From positions 1-7,595 of the forward strand of contig JAOZST010000185.1 of assembly GCA_029939535.1 (NCBI GenBank): 7,595 nucleotides of DNA, written 5' to 3'. Every line of letters starts with the position of its first letter. Within the stretch, counting starts at the first letter, position 1. Shown in pieces: positions 1-6,478 of this stretch. The DNA comes from NBML01 sp029939535. GTDB taxonomy: Bacteria; Desulfobacterota; Desulfobacteria; Desulfobacterales; Desulfobacteraceae. The translations under genes were made by a program, and so were the position numbers. The notes under the pieces are model-generated. The model did not search any database, had not been told where the DNA came from, and saw nothing but the letters and a program-made list of their open reading frames with translations.

Positions 1-63
1 GACTACAGGCTGCTCATTGACCATATTGTTACCTCTGCCCTGGCCCGTTACAATTTGATATAG
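1..63 (+). CDS. Possible C-terminal end of an upstream gene (partial, unidentified)
   Basis: Frame 1 is open from the first base of the window and ends at a TAG at 61-63. It would give a 20-residue tail beginning DYRLLIDHIV and ending ARYNLI. The composition looks protein-like, and the other two plus frames close at 55-57 and 16-18. The piece is too short to identify, and the call rests only on an open frame at a window edge. It could be chance. It is in a different frame from the dockerin-like remnant that follows, so the two are not simply one uninterrupted gene. Confidence 0.25.
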   Translation, partial: DYRLLIDHIVTSALARYNLI

Positions 64-340
64 GTGTAAAATTCAACCTGGGAGAATGGTTCACACACAA
101 CCGGAATTTACAAGGGTAAACGGTGAGCTTTATTTCAGTTGCGATAATGGAATCCATGGCAAAGAGCTTTGTATCCTCCGCCCGACTCTCCCCTGCGAAG
201 GAGACTTTGATGGCAATGGGGAGGTCGATGATTTCGACATTGCCGTCTTTGCTGAAAATTTCGGAAGAGCCGATTGCGATATGGGAGACCCATGTGAAGG
301 TGACTTTAATGATGACAACACTGTTGATGGAGATGTCTAA
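62..340 (+). pseudogene. Broken C-terminal remnant of an ELW-repeat / dockerin-type EF-hand protein
   Basis: The frame entered after the TGA at 56-58 encodes a piece of an ELWxxDGT-type repeat (FTRVNGELYFSCDNGIHGKE, with ELC where ELW is usual). A Cys-bounded calcium-binding repeat of dockerin/EF-hand type follows: DFDGNGEVDDFD, then IAVFAENFGR and a closing ADCD. A second copy begins (CEGDFNDDNTVDGD) but stops at TAA 338-340, just where its second acidic loop should continue. Proteins of this kind are usually large, secreted and built from many repeats, so about 85 residues with no signal peptide is only a tail fragment. The ATG at 86 is the first in frame but has no convincing ribosome binding site. 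The break coincides with the 3' end of the convergent GntR gene (overlap 337-340), suggesting a rearrangement boundary. An upstream frameshift within a longer gene remains possible. Confidence 0.6.
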
Positions 341-975
341 TCTCCAAGGAACTTATGCCGCAACCGCTCAAAGTGGCTGCTAAGTTGATTTCGGCGGATC
401 TCCTCCATTTTTTTTATGCTGCCGGATGAAAGTGATTCTAAAAGATTTTCCAATTCGTTGATGACAGCGGTAACTTCTTCCTGCCAGTCGCCTGTATTTA
501 AAATGGTAAACCAAAGTCGAAATGTCTGCCAATACAATCTATCAGAAACCTGTGCCAGAACAGGGTTTCCAGCGGCATCATGGATTATATCCCTGAGGGA
601 TATATCGATTTTAACCAGCGCTTTATGGTTTTCTTTGTCCAGGAGTTTTCTGCAGCTATCATATAAAAATTTTAACTTTTCACTCTGCTTAGAGGAAAAT
701 CGATCACCAGCAAGGCGGGCTTCAAACGCTTCAATTTCAAACCGAACCTGGTAGATATTCATCACTTTGCTGAATTCAATTTCAGTCACCATACTCCCTG
801 TCCGGGGGATAATCCTGACAAACTGATCCCATTCCAGATGGTTTAAGACGTCTTTAATAGGGGACCGGCTTATCCCGAATTCTTTGGATAGAACTTTTTC
901 GTTGAGAATTTGTCCCGGCTTATACTCCATATACAGAATTCGCTCACGTATTGTTTGATAGACTTGTTTTTTCAT
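337..975 (-). CDS. GntR-family transcriptional regulator, FadR/FCD subfamily
   Basis: A DNA-binding repressor or activator of the GntR superfamily with an all-helical FCD ligand domain. Numbered from the ATG at 975 (212 aa), residues 1-65 form the winged helix. They include the PGQILNE segment, the recognition-helix region LSKEFGISRSPIKDVLNHLE, and the wing around IIPRTGS. Residues about 70-200 are FCD-like, with the family landmark HDAAGNPVL. In most FCD proteins a metal is held by Asp-x3-His and two later His; here Asp124 is kept, but the His positions read Arg128, Leu175 and Gln197. A GTG at 981 is an alternative start two codons upstream; neither start has a strong ribosome binding site. 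The gene is divergent from the TRAP operon, which is the usual position of a local regulator, and paired inverted repeats lie between them. Family confidence is high; the effector is unknown. Confidence 0.9.
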   Translation of the reverse strand: MKKQVYQTIRERILYMEYKPGQILNEKVLSKEFGISRSPIKDVLNHLEWDQFVRIIPRTGSMVTEIEFSKVMNIYQVRFEIEAFEARLAGDRFSSKQSEKLKFLYDSCRKLLDKENHKALVKIDISLRDIIHDAAGNPVLAQVSDRLYWQTFRLWFTILNTGDWQEEVTAVINELENLLESLSSGSIKKMEEIRRNQLSSHFERLRHKFLGD

Positions 976-1024
976 TCCCACTACCCAACTTTTAAAAAAA
1001 AGTAAAATGTCATTGATATACCAC

Positions 1025-1046
1025 GTGGGTTTACTACTTAACCCAC
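1025..1046. promoter_or_regulatory. Inverted repeat 1, candidate operator near the GntR gene
   Basis: GTGGGTT (1025-1031) and AACCCAC (1040-1046) are perfect 7-base inverted arms around TACTACTT. The site is about 50 bases upstream of the GntR start, a plausible position for autoregulation. It overlaps an 8-base palindrome CCACGTGG at 1021-1028. Its centre sequence TACTACT recurs inside the second inverted repeat near the operon promoter. Binding by the regulator is inferred. Confidence 0.45.
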
Positions 1047-1133
1047 CGCAACTAAAAACTCAAGTATTTTCAATATACCGGGATAATTTATCAAATGGAT
1101 CAAATCTTGTGAAAACGGTCTGAAAAATAAGAC

Positions 1134-1179
1134 TTGACACCTGGCAGTACTACTGATATGCCAGTAGATATGCTATAAA
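1134..1179 (+). promoter_or_regulatory. Candidate promoter region of the TRAP operon
   Basis: Two overlapping promoter readings are possible. TGCTATAAA at 1171-1179 is an extended -10 element (TG, one base, TATAAA), with no good -35 at the matching distance. Separately, a perfect -35 TTGACA lies at 1134-1139, but the hexamer 17 bases on (TATGCC, 1157-1162) is a poor -10. The extended -10 would start transcription near 1186, giving a leader of about 125 bases before dctP. The second inverted repeat lies across the spacer in either reading, which suits repression. The exact start site cannot be decided from sequence. Confidence 0.45.
1141..1167. promoter_or_regulatory. Inverted repeat 2, candidate operator over the TRAP operon promoter
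   Basis: Two interleaved perfect inverted repeats sit here. CTGGCA (1141-1146) pairs with TGCCAG (1159-1164) around GTACTACTGATA, and CTACTG (1150-1155) pairs with CAGTAG (1162-1167). The first shares the TGG-TACTACT-CCA layout with inverted repeat 1, whose centre lies 117 bases upstream. Its place between the TTGACA and TATAAA elements suggests a repressor site for the divergent GntR protein. This is inference from position and symmetry. Confidence 0.45.
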
Positions 1180-1235
1180 TCTTTTTAAAAAATATTATTA
1201 AAATTTCACATTGAGTTAATGGTAGTTATTTAAAA

Positions 1236-1247
1236 TAAGGAGGTGAT
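1236..1247 (+). promoter_or_regulatory. Isolated full-length Shine-Dalgarno sequence in the dctP leader
   Basis: TAAGGAGGTGAT is a 12-base exact complement of the usual bacterial 16S rRNA 3' end, stronger than the AGGAGG at 1302-1307 that serves dctP. No gene starts at a normal distance from it. An ATG at 1246 is too close to the core and gives only Met-Ser-Arg-stop. The next ATG (1264) begins an 11-codon frame ending in TAA at 1297-1299, about 20 bases from the GGAGG core. It may be a ribosome standby site, part of a leader-peptide arrangement, or the relic of a lost start. Confidence 0.5.
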
Positions 1248-1312
1248 GTCAAGATAAAGTTTAATGTTGAGTACGGAATTTATACATAAGAACTTTTAAA
1301 AAGGAGGAATAA

Positions 1313-2365
1313 ATGAAAATTCGTCGTATGTTTACCCGGGGTCTGATGGTCGCGCTGCTTGGCACTTTTTTGATAGTTGGTTTTACTCTGCCGGCATTCT
1401 CTAAAACCTATAGATGGCAACCCTCATCCTGGCTGCCTTCCGGAATTAGTTGGGACACCATCGCATATATGTCCGACTATGTTAAAAAGATGTCCAACGG
1501 ACGTATTGTCATGAAACCAAGCGCCCCCGGGGCCATCGTCCCAGTGTCGGAACAATTGGATGCCGTGGGTATGGGTATCATGCAGGCTACTTTTATCTGG
1601 CCTGGATATTTCCCCGGACAGCTTCCGGTTTCCTTTACCCATGGGGACTGCATGGCAGCACCCAAAACCATCGCAGAGATGCGCTACCTCTATGAACAGT
1701 ACGAAGACGGACGCATCATGGAGCTGTTACGGCAGGAATATGCCAAGCATGGCGTACATCTGGTGGGCAATGTTTACTGGACCTTGGACAACTTAATAAT
1801 TTCAAAGAAGCCCATCAGCAGCATTAAGGATATCAAGGGTCTGAAATTCAGATCATCTGAGCTGATCGCATTACAGCTGGCCAAACTGGGCGCAGGAACC
1901 ATCTGGACCCCGGCCGACGAAATTTATACCATGCTCTCCACGGGCGGTGTGGATGCCATCACGTTTTCCCATGCAGCCGACATGGTAGACATGGGGTTTC
2001 ATGAAGTCACCAAATACTGGCTCAAATACCCCACAGCTGTTGGCCCGGCCACTGATGCCTTTATCGTGAACCTGAAAACCTGGAACGCCCTTCCCGATGA
2101 TCTTAAAGCCATTTTGGAAGCGGCCTGTGAAATCGGTTCCGCAAGGAATAAATTCGAGGCTGAATTGACCATTCAAAACGCATGGAAGCTTGTCGAAAAA
2201 AAAGGTATTGAAATCGTAGAATGGTCAGAGGAAGACGCCAATAAACTGTCCGGATTGGCCAGTGAAGTTGTTCCTGAAAAATACTTTAAAGACGCAGCAT
2301 TTAAAGAAATCTTTGAAATAACAAAAAAATGGGCCGTTGAAAAAGGATATTGGGAAAACAAATAA
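1313..2365 (+). CDS. dctP: TRAP transporter periplasmic solute-binding protein (DctP family)
   Basis: The extracytoplasmic receptor of a tripartite ATP-independent periplasmic transporter. It binds a carboxylate-bearing solute in the periplasm and hands it to the DctQM membrane pair. Residues 1-30 are a Sec signal peptide: MKIRR, a hydrophobic core, and a likely cut after AFS. The mature protein has the DctP-family pattern. Residues 175-185 hold KGLKFRSSEL, in which Arg180 matches the family's carboxylate-clamping arginine. It is followed by KLGAGTIWTPADEIYTML (191-208) and the GGVDAI turn (211-216). At 350 residues it is a normal full length. The start is fixed by AGGAGG at 1302-1307, six bases after the SD core region, and by the signal peptide. 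It is the first gene of the operon and is followed by a strong hairpin, consistent with the receptor being made in excess. The solute cannot be deduced; amino acids, 2-oxoacids and hydroxyacids are all known for this family. Confidence 0.95.
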   Translation: MKIRRMFTRGLMVALLGTFLIVGFTLPAFSKTYRWQPSSWLPSGISWDTIAYMSDYVKKMSNGRIVMKPSAPGAIVPVSEQLDAVGMGIMQATFIWPGYFPGQLPVSFTHGDCMAAPKTIAEMRYLYEQYEDGRIMELLRQEYAKHGVHLVGNVYWTLDNLIISKKPISSIKDIKGLKFRSSELIALQLAKLGAGTIWTPADEIYTMLSTGGVDAITFSHAADMVDMGFHEVTKYWLKYPTAVGPATDAFIVNLKTWNALPDDLKAILEAACEIGSARNKFEAELTIQNAWKLVEKKGIEIVEWSEEDANKLSGLASEVVPEKYFKDAAFKEIFEITKKWAVEKGYWENK

Positions 2366-2374
2366 TCTTTACCC

Positions 2375-2414
2375 TGTAAAGAAGCCGTCCCCATCCCCGG
2401 ACAGCTTCTTTACA
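2375..2414 (+). other. Intercistronic hairpin between dctP and dctQ
   Basis: TGTAAAGAAGC (2375-2385) pairs with GCTTCTTTACA (2404-2414) over 11 bases. After one mismatch, GTCC/GGAC adds 4 more pairs, closing an 8-base loop at 2391-2398. No T-run follows (the next bases are ATGGCTTAATTC), so it is not a standard intrinsic terminator. Its position ten bases after the dctP stop fits an mRNA-stabilising or processing element that raises dctP message relative to dctQM. The function is inferred; the structure is directly visible. Confidence 0.75.
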
Positions 2415-2451
2415 ATGGCTTAATTCAGATTTATTGCAAAAGGAAAATACA

Positions 2452-2971
2452 ATGAAACGTGTCTTATCCATAATAGATTCCATCAGCGAGTGGAGCGGAA
2501 GGCTGATCAGTTGCTTTGTCTTTTTTCTCGCCTTTTTTCTGCTGTATGATGTCATCCTGAGGTTTGCGTTCAACGCACCAACCATCTGGTGCCATGAGCT
2601 GGCACTTCATTTTTTCGGTGCCTATGCCGTGCTTGCCGGTCCCTATGCGCTCCTTCACGATGAGCATGTCAAAATAGATCTTGTCTACAATCTCTTCTCA
2701 AAAAGGGGGCGGGCCATTATTGACTGCATTACCTTTCCTCTTTTTTTTATGTTCATCGGCCTGCTCANNNNNNNNNNTCTTCTGGTATGGGCTTCAAATC
2801 GGCATGCGTGCCTTTGAGTTAAAGCAGACAGTCTCTCCTTCCCCCTGGGCTTCTCCTTTGTGGCCGGTCAAGCTAACCATTCCCCTGGCTGCTTTTTTGA
2901 TGCTTTTACAGGGCCTGGCACAATACATCCGCACACTTAAACTTGCTTTTACAGGGAAGGAATTATCATGA
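2452..2971 (+). CDS. dctQ: TRAP transporter small membrane subunit (DctQ family), interrupted by assembly gap
   Basis: The four-helix small subunit of the TRAP permease. The upstream half (residues 1-105) carries the family pattern: LYDVILRFAFNAPTIW (31-46), HELALHFFGAY (48-58) and DEHVKIDL (70-77). Ten Ns at 2768-2777 then interrupt it. The downstream part resumes in another frame with FWYGLQIGMRAFELKQ and the typical DctQ ending PLWPVKLTIPLAAFLMLLQG. The frames rejoin if the true gap length is a multiple of three, so the shift is most likely an artefact rather than a mutation. With about nine or ten missing bases the protein is near 172 residues, normal for DctQ. The ATG at 2452, with AGGA at 2441-2444, is preferred over a TTG at 2434. 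Its TGA overlaps the dctM ATG (ATGA), implying coupled translation. Confidence 0.88.
2768..2777. other. Assembly gap (10 Ns) inside dctQ
   Basis: Ten consecutive Ns lie within the membrane-spanning region of dctQ. Coding sequence upstream is in frame 1 and downstream in frame 2. Removing one base restores a single frame, so the real missing length should be a multiple of three. Ten is probably a placeholder or an imprecise estimate. Confidence 0.97.
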
Positions 2972-4275
2972 CGGAATTACTACCTGTTCTGACGCTCGTC
3001 GGCGGCCTGTTATTCGGTCTCATCACCGGATTTCCCATGGCCTTTACCCTGTCCAGCAGCGCCATCATCACTGCCTTTATCTTCTTCGGACCCCAGACGC
3101 TTCCGTTTGTTGCCACCAATGTTTTTGGGATGATGTCCAGCATGGTCCTCATTGCCATGCCCCTTTTTATTCTAATGGCCTGTCTACTGGAAAAATCCGG
3201 TGTTGCTGAAGACCTTTACGCGTTCATGTACCAGGCCCTTGGACCGGTCCGTGGCGGATTATCCATGGGAACGGTGCTGATTTGTGCCATTATTGCCGCC
3301 ATGTCCGGGGTCACCACCACCGCTGTGGTCACCATGGGCATCATCGCCCTGCCCATTATGCTTAAACAGGGCTACCACAAGAGCATCGCTATCGGACCTA
3401 TACTGGCCGGCGGGGCCCTGGGCCTTCTTATCCCCCCCAGCATTTCGCTGATCGTTTACGGGATGGTGGCCAGGGTGTCCATCGGCAAGCTCTTTGCCGG
3501 CGGAATCGTCCCCGGCTTAATCCTTGTGGGTGCATTCCTGACCTATATCGCCATCCGGAGTTTTTTACAGCCCGACTATGCGCCGGCCCTGCCCAAGGAA
3601 GAAAGAGTGCCCTTCAAGGAACTGGTTGTTCTTGCCAAAGGGTTGATTCTTCCCATCGCGGTGGTTGGTGCGGTTTTGGGTACCATTTTTGCCGGGATTG
3701 CCTCCCCCACTGAAGCCGCTGCAGTCGGTGTTGCCGGCGCTTTGGTCAGCGCATTAATCAACCGCCAGCTTAACTGGTCCATGCTCAGCGAGGCTGCCAT
3801 ACGGTCCATGGGCATCACCGGGATGATCATGTGGATCCTTTTCGGTGCCGCCTGCTTTACCAGCATCTTTTTTAGGACCGGTGGCCAGAACCTGATCTCC
3901 GACCTTCTCCTGGGTTTGGAAAATCCGGCATTGATCTTCGGTTTTATACTGGTCGTCTTGATCGTTCTGGGCTTTTTCCTGGATGAGATCACCCAGGTGA
4001 TGATCACAGTTCCGGTGTTTCTGCCCATTATTGTTGAGTTGGGCTATGACCCGGTCTGGTTCGGCGTTTTATTTATGACCCAGGTGCAGATGGATTACCT
4101 GACACCTCCATTTGGATTCACCCTGTTCTACATGAAAGGAGTCGCGCCTCCGGAAGTCTCCATGGGAGACATTTACCGGTCCATTACACCTTTTGTTTTG
4201 ATACAGCTGGCTGTGGTTATCTTTATTCTCATGTTTCCCGGAATTGTTATGTGGCTGCCTAATCTGCTTTTTTGA
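2968..4275 (+). CDS. dctM: TRAP transporter large permease subunit (DctM family)
   Basis: The large integral-membrane subunit that forms the ion-driven translocation pathway with DctQ. The 435 residues are hydrophobic throughout, with about a dozen membrane segments, and carry the DctM signatures in order. These are MPLFILMACLLEKSG (64-78), GGALGLLIPPSIS (148-160), FAGIASPTEAAAVGVAGA (241-258), FLDEITQVMITVPVFLP (337-353) and YLTPPFGFTLFYMKG (377-391). The QMDYLTPPFG version near the end differs from the commoner iTPPvG form and resembles the subgroup with Q-x-x-x-LTPPFG, an assignment from memory of the family. The start ATG overlaps the dctQ stop and is preceded by AAGGA about seven bases away. 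A gap of 90 bases follows before the racemase-family gene. Substrate specificity is set mainly by DctP and remains unknown. Confidence 0.96.
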   Translation: MTELLPVLTLVGGLLFGLITGFPMAFTLSSSAIITAFIFFGPQTLPFVATNVFGMMSSMVLIAMPLFILMACLLEKSGVAEDLYAFMYQALGPVRGGLSMGTVLICAIIAAMSGVTTTAVVTMGIIALPIMLKQGYHKSIAIGPILAGGALGLLIPPSISLIVYGMVARVSIGKLFAGGIVPGLILVGAFLTYIAIRSFLQPDYAPALPKEERVPFKELVVLAKGLILPIAVVGAVLGTIFAGIASPTEAAAVGVAGALVSALINRQLNWSMLSEAAIRSMGITGMIMWILFGAACFTSIFFRTGGQNLISDLLLGLENPALIFGFILVVLIVLGFFLDEITQVMITVPVFLPIIVELGYDPVWFGVLFMTQVQMDYLTPPFGFTLFYMKGVAPPEVSMGDIYRSITPFVLIQLAVVIFILMFPGIVMWLPNLLF

Positions 4276-4303
4276 TATGCAAATGAATGACGTATACATC
4301 TTT

Positions 4304-4342
4304 TTGAAAAATGGTATTAGAAATTCATACTGACTTGATAAA
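4304..4342 (+). promoter_or_regulatory. Weak candidate internal promoter upstream of the racemase-family gene
   Basis: The 90-base space between dctM and the racemase-family gene is AT-rich. It holds TTGAAA (4304-4309) with CATACT (4326-4331) at 16 bases, and a second -10-like GATAAA at 4337-4342. None is strong. It contains no convincing terminator hairpin, so readthrough from the TRAP genes is equally likely. Confidence 0.2.
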
Positions 4343-4365
4343 AATTTAAAAAAAATGGAGATGAA

Positions 4366-5100
4366 ATGACAATAATTTCTGTTACCAGGCCAGAGCAGGC
4401 CTGGTATGGAGAATCAATCGGTATTATGATACTGGATGCATCTTACCCCTGCGTGCCCGGAAATGTGGGGAATGCCAGCACATTCCCTTTTCCTGTGCGG
4501 TATGAAAAAATAAAAGATGCTTCCATTGATCGATTGATCACTCAACGAGATCCAGAGCTTGTCACCCCGTTTATTGATGCGGCCCAGAGGCTATATGACG
4601 CTGGAGTTCATGCCATTACAGGGGCCTGCGGTTTTATGGCTTTTTTCCAGCAGGAAGTCCAGCAGGCCTTGAAAATTCCGGTTTTTTTATCCCCCCTTCT
4701 TCAACTTCCTTTCATGTACCAGATTACCGGGAAAAAAGTAGGGATTATCACCGCCGATGCCAGCAACCTTCTTCCCAAACATTTCTCATCCACGGGAGTT
4801 CCCAAAGACTTTCCCATGGCCGTTGCAGGAATGGAAAACCAGCCGGAATTCAGCAGCGCAGTCTTGAAAGAAAAAGGAACCCTGGATTCTGATATAATAA
4901 AGAATGAAATCGGTGCCGTCGTTAAAGAACTGGTCAACCGACATCCTGATATCGGCAGTATTCTGCTGGAATGCAGCGACCTGCCCCCATATGCCCATGC
5001 AGTTCAAACGGCTGTCGGGCTTCCGGTTTTTGATTTTTACACCATGATAAACTATGTGCATACAACGCTGGTGCGAAGGCCTTTTCACGGATTCATGTAG
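4366..5100 (+). CDS. Aspartate/glutamate racemase superfamily enzyme
   Basis: A cofactor-independent racemase or isomerase of the Asp/Glu/hydantoin racemase superfamily, whose members use two cysteines facing each other as acid-base catalysts. Both candidate cysteines are present: Cys88 in the ITGACGFMAFFQ motif (84-95) and Cys203 in LLECSDLPPYA (200-210). The N-terminus GESIGIMILDASYPCVPGNV (15-34) and the PVFDFYTMINY segment near the end (220-230) match a broad family generically named aspartate/glutamate racemase. Real substrates of that family are mostly untested. Related folds include maleate isomerase, hydantoin racemase and arylmalonate decarboxylase. At 244 residues it is full length. 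The ATG at 4366 follows GGAG at 4357-4360. Its place after a TRAP transporter and before a DAO-family flavoenzyme suggests it inverts or isomerises the imported compound before oxidation. That pathway role is inference. Confidence 0.88.
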   Translation: MTIISVTRPEQAWYGESIGIMILDASYPCVPGNVGNASTFPFPVRYEKIKDASIDRLITQRDPELVTPFIDAAQRLYDAGVHAITGACGFMAFFQQEVQQALKIPVFLSPLLQLPFMYQITGKKVGIITADASNLLPKHFSSTGVPKDFPMAVAGMENQPEFSSAVLKEKGTLDSDIIKNEIGAVVKELVNRHPDIGSILLECSDLPPYAHAVQTAVGLPVFDFYTMINYVHTTLVRRPFHGFM

Positions 5101-5170
5101 ATGATGCTATACAAATACGATTTACAAGGAAAGAATAAAAAAAAGGACTGTAATAAAAAACGAGGAAATT

Positions 5171-6361
5171 ATGAAAAATAAAAATTTTGATGTTATTATT
5201 ATTGGTGGTGGCATCATGGGCTCATCCACAGCATATCATCTGATGCTGGCGGATTCATCTTTAAACGTGGTTGTTATTGAAAAGGATTTGAGTTATGAAA
5301 AAGCCTCCACAGCTCTCTCCATGGTGAATGCTCGGATTCAGTTCAGTCTGAAGGAGAATGTCCAGATTTCTCAATATGCTTTTAAGGTGCTTGAAAATTT
5401 TGAAAATGAGATGGCAGTTGACGGAAAAAAACCTGTCATTTTTTATTGCAGGGAGGGGAACCTGTTTCTCTATGATAAAAAAAGTGAACCTGCTGCCAGA
5501 AGGGCTTTTGATATGCAAAAAGAGCTGGGATGTGCCATTGAGTGGTGGTCACCGGAAAAAATAAAGAAAAAATATCCCATTTATGAAAACCTGGACGGCA
5601 TAGTGGGGGGAGCCTTTGGGTCAGAAGACGGCCATTTTGATGCCTATTCCGTATTAATGGGGTATAAAGCAAAGGCAAAATCCATGGGGGTTGCTTTCTT
5701 ACAGGACGAGGTGGTTGAATTACTCACGGATGGAAATGGGAATCGTTCCCAAACTGCCATTCAAGGTGTAAAAACAGCTTCCGGCGAAACATATTTTTCT
5801 TCCCATGTAGTGAATTGTACTGGAGCATGGGCAGCCCGACTGGTAAAAACAGCTGGCATTGACCTTCCAATCGACCCTACAAAACGTCAGGTATTTGCTG
5901 TAAAACCTGAATTTACACTTGATGGCCCCCTGCCATTGACAGTCCTGCCATCGGGATTCTATTTCAGGACAGAAACCGGCGGCCTTCTGTTGCTGGGTAA
6001 ATCCATGGAAGACGATCCCATTGGGTTTGATTTTTCATGGGACCAGGATCGCTTTGAAGAATTATGGGGAGAATTATATGAGTTTGCGCCGGTGTTTGAA
6101 GCATTGAAGCTGATCAAAGGATGGGCTGGGCTTTATGCCGTCAATACAATGGATGAAAATGCTATTTTAGGAGAATGGCCGGATCTGAAAGGTTTTTATC
6201 TTGCCAATGGTTTTTCCGGCCATGGATTGCAGCAGGGTCCTGCTGTGGGGAGATATATGACAGAACTTATTTTAAAGAAAAAACCAATACTGGATCTATC
6301 GATTTTCAGTCCTGAAAGGGTACTCTCCAAATCGCCGATTTTTGAGGACGGAATTGTATAA
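5171..6361 (+). CDS. FAD-dependent oxidoreductase, DAO family (FOXRED1-like)
   Basis: A flavoenzyme of the D-amino-acid oxidase / glycine oxidase / sarcosine dehydrogenase superfamily, which oxidises C-N (sometimes C-OH) bonds. The N-terminal FAD site is clear: DVIIIGGGIMGSSTAYHL (7-24) is a GxGxxG Rossmann motif, and Glu37 ends the second strand. STALSMVNARIQFSLKEN (46-63) matches the FOXRED1-like stretch after the first motif. NCTGAWAARLV (215-225) is the middle FAD-contact strand, and ANGFSGHGLQQGPAVGRY (345-362) is the C-terminal FAD-binding loop. At 396 residues it is full length. The ATG at 5171 has AGGA at 5163-5166, and 70 bases separate it from the racemase-family gene on the same strand. 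In an anaerobe it would act as a dehydrogenase passing electrons to a carrier, but no partner subunit is encoded here. The substrate is unknown, and the gene reads more AT-rich than dctM. Confidence 0.9.
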   Translation: MKNKNFDVIIIGGGIMGSSTAYHLMLADSSLNVVVIEKDLSYEKASTALSMVNARIQFSLKENVQISQYAFKVLENFENEMAVDGKKPVIFYCREGNLFLYDKKSEPAARRAFDMQKELGCAIEWWSPEKIKKKYPIYENLDGIVGGAFGSEDGHFDAYSVLMGYKAKAKSMGVAFLQDEVVELLTDGNGNRSQTAIQGVKTASGETYFSSHVVNCTGAWAARLVKTAGIDLPIDPTKRQVFAVKPEFTLDGPLPLTVLPSGFYFRTETGGLLLLGKSMEDDPIGFDFSWDQDRFEELWGELYEFAPVFEALKLIKGWAGLYAVNTMDENAILGEWPDLKGFYLANGFSGHGLQQGPAVGRYMTELILKKKPILDLSIFSPERVLSKSPIFEDGIV

Positions 6362-6478
6362 AAAACAGATGATAAGGACTGCAAATTTTATGACAACATT
6401 AAAAAATCATTGAAGTCAACGGAATTCCAGGATTAAAACCCCCGGCTAATTCATACATTGGATTATCTCTATTCATTT

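Noticed and set aside
1090..1105. Direct repeat ATCAAAT twice, 9 bases apart, in the control region
   Set aside because: Short AT-rich words repeat easily by chance, and the pair has no symmetry or clear relation to a promoter.
1141..1162. Possible sigma-54 promoter (CTGGCA ... TGCC)
   Set aside because: The GG-10-GC spacing required for a sigma-54 -24/-12 element is not met; the bases 10 after GG are GA.
2434..2451. TTG start for dctQ six codons upstream
   Set aside because: It would place the good AGGA site inside the coding region. The ATG at 2452 has proper spacing and a normal DctQ N-terminus.
4276..4365. Intrinsic terminator between dctM and the racemase-family gene
   Set aside because: T-runs and A-runs are present, but no GC-containing stem precedes them; only 4-base pairings were found.
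6362..6478. Short open frames on both strands between the flavoenzyme and mazF genes, including an 18-19-codon minus-strand frame with an ATG
   Set aside because: They are very short, have no ribosome binding site and no recognisable motif. No terminator hairpin was found here either, so the 117 bases are left unassigned.
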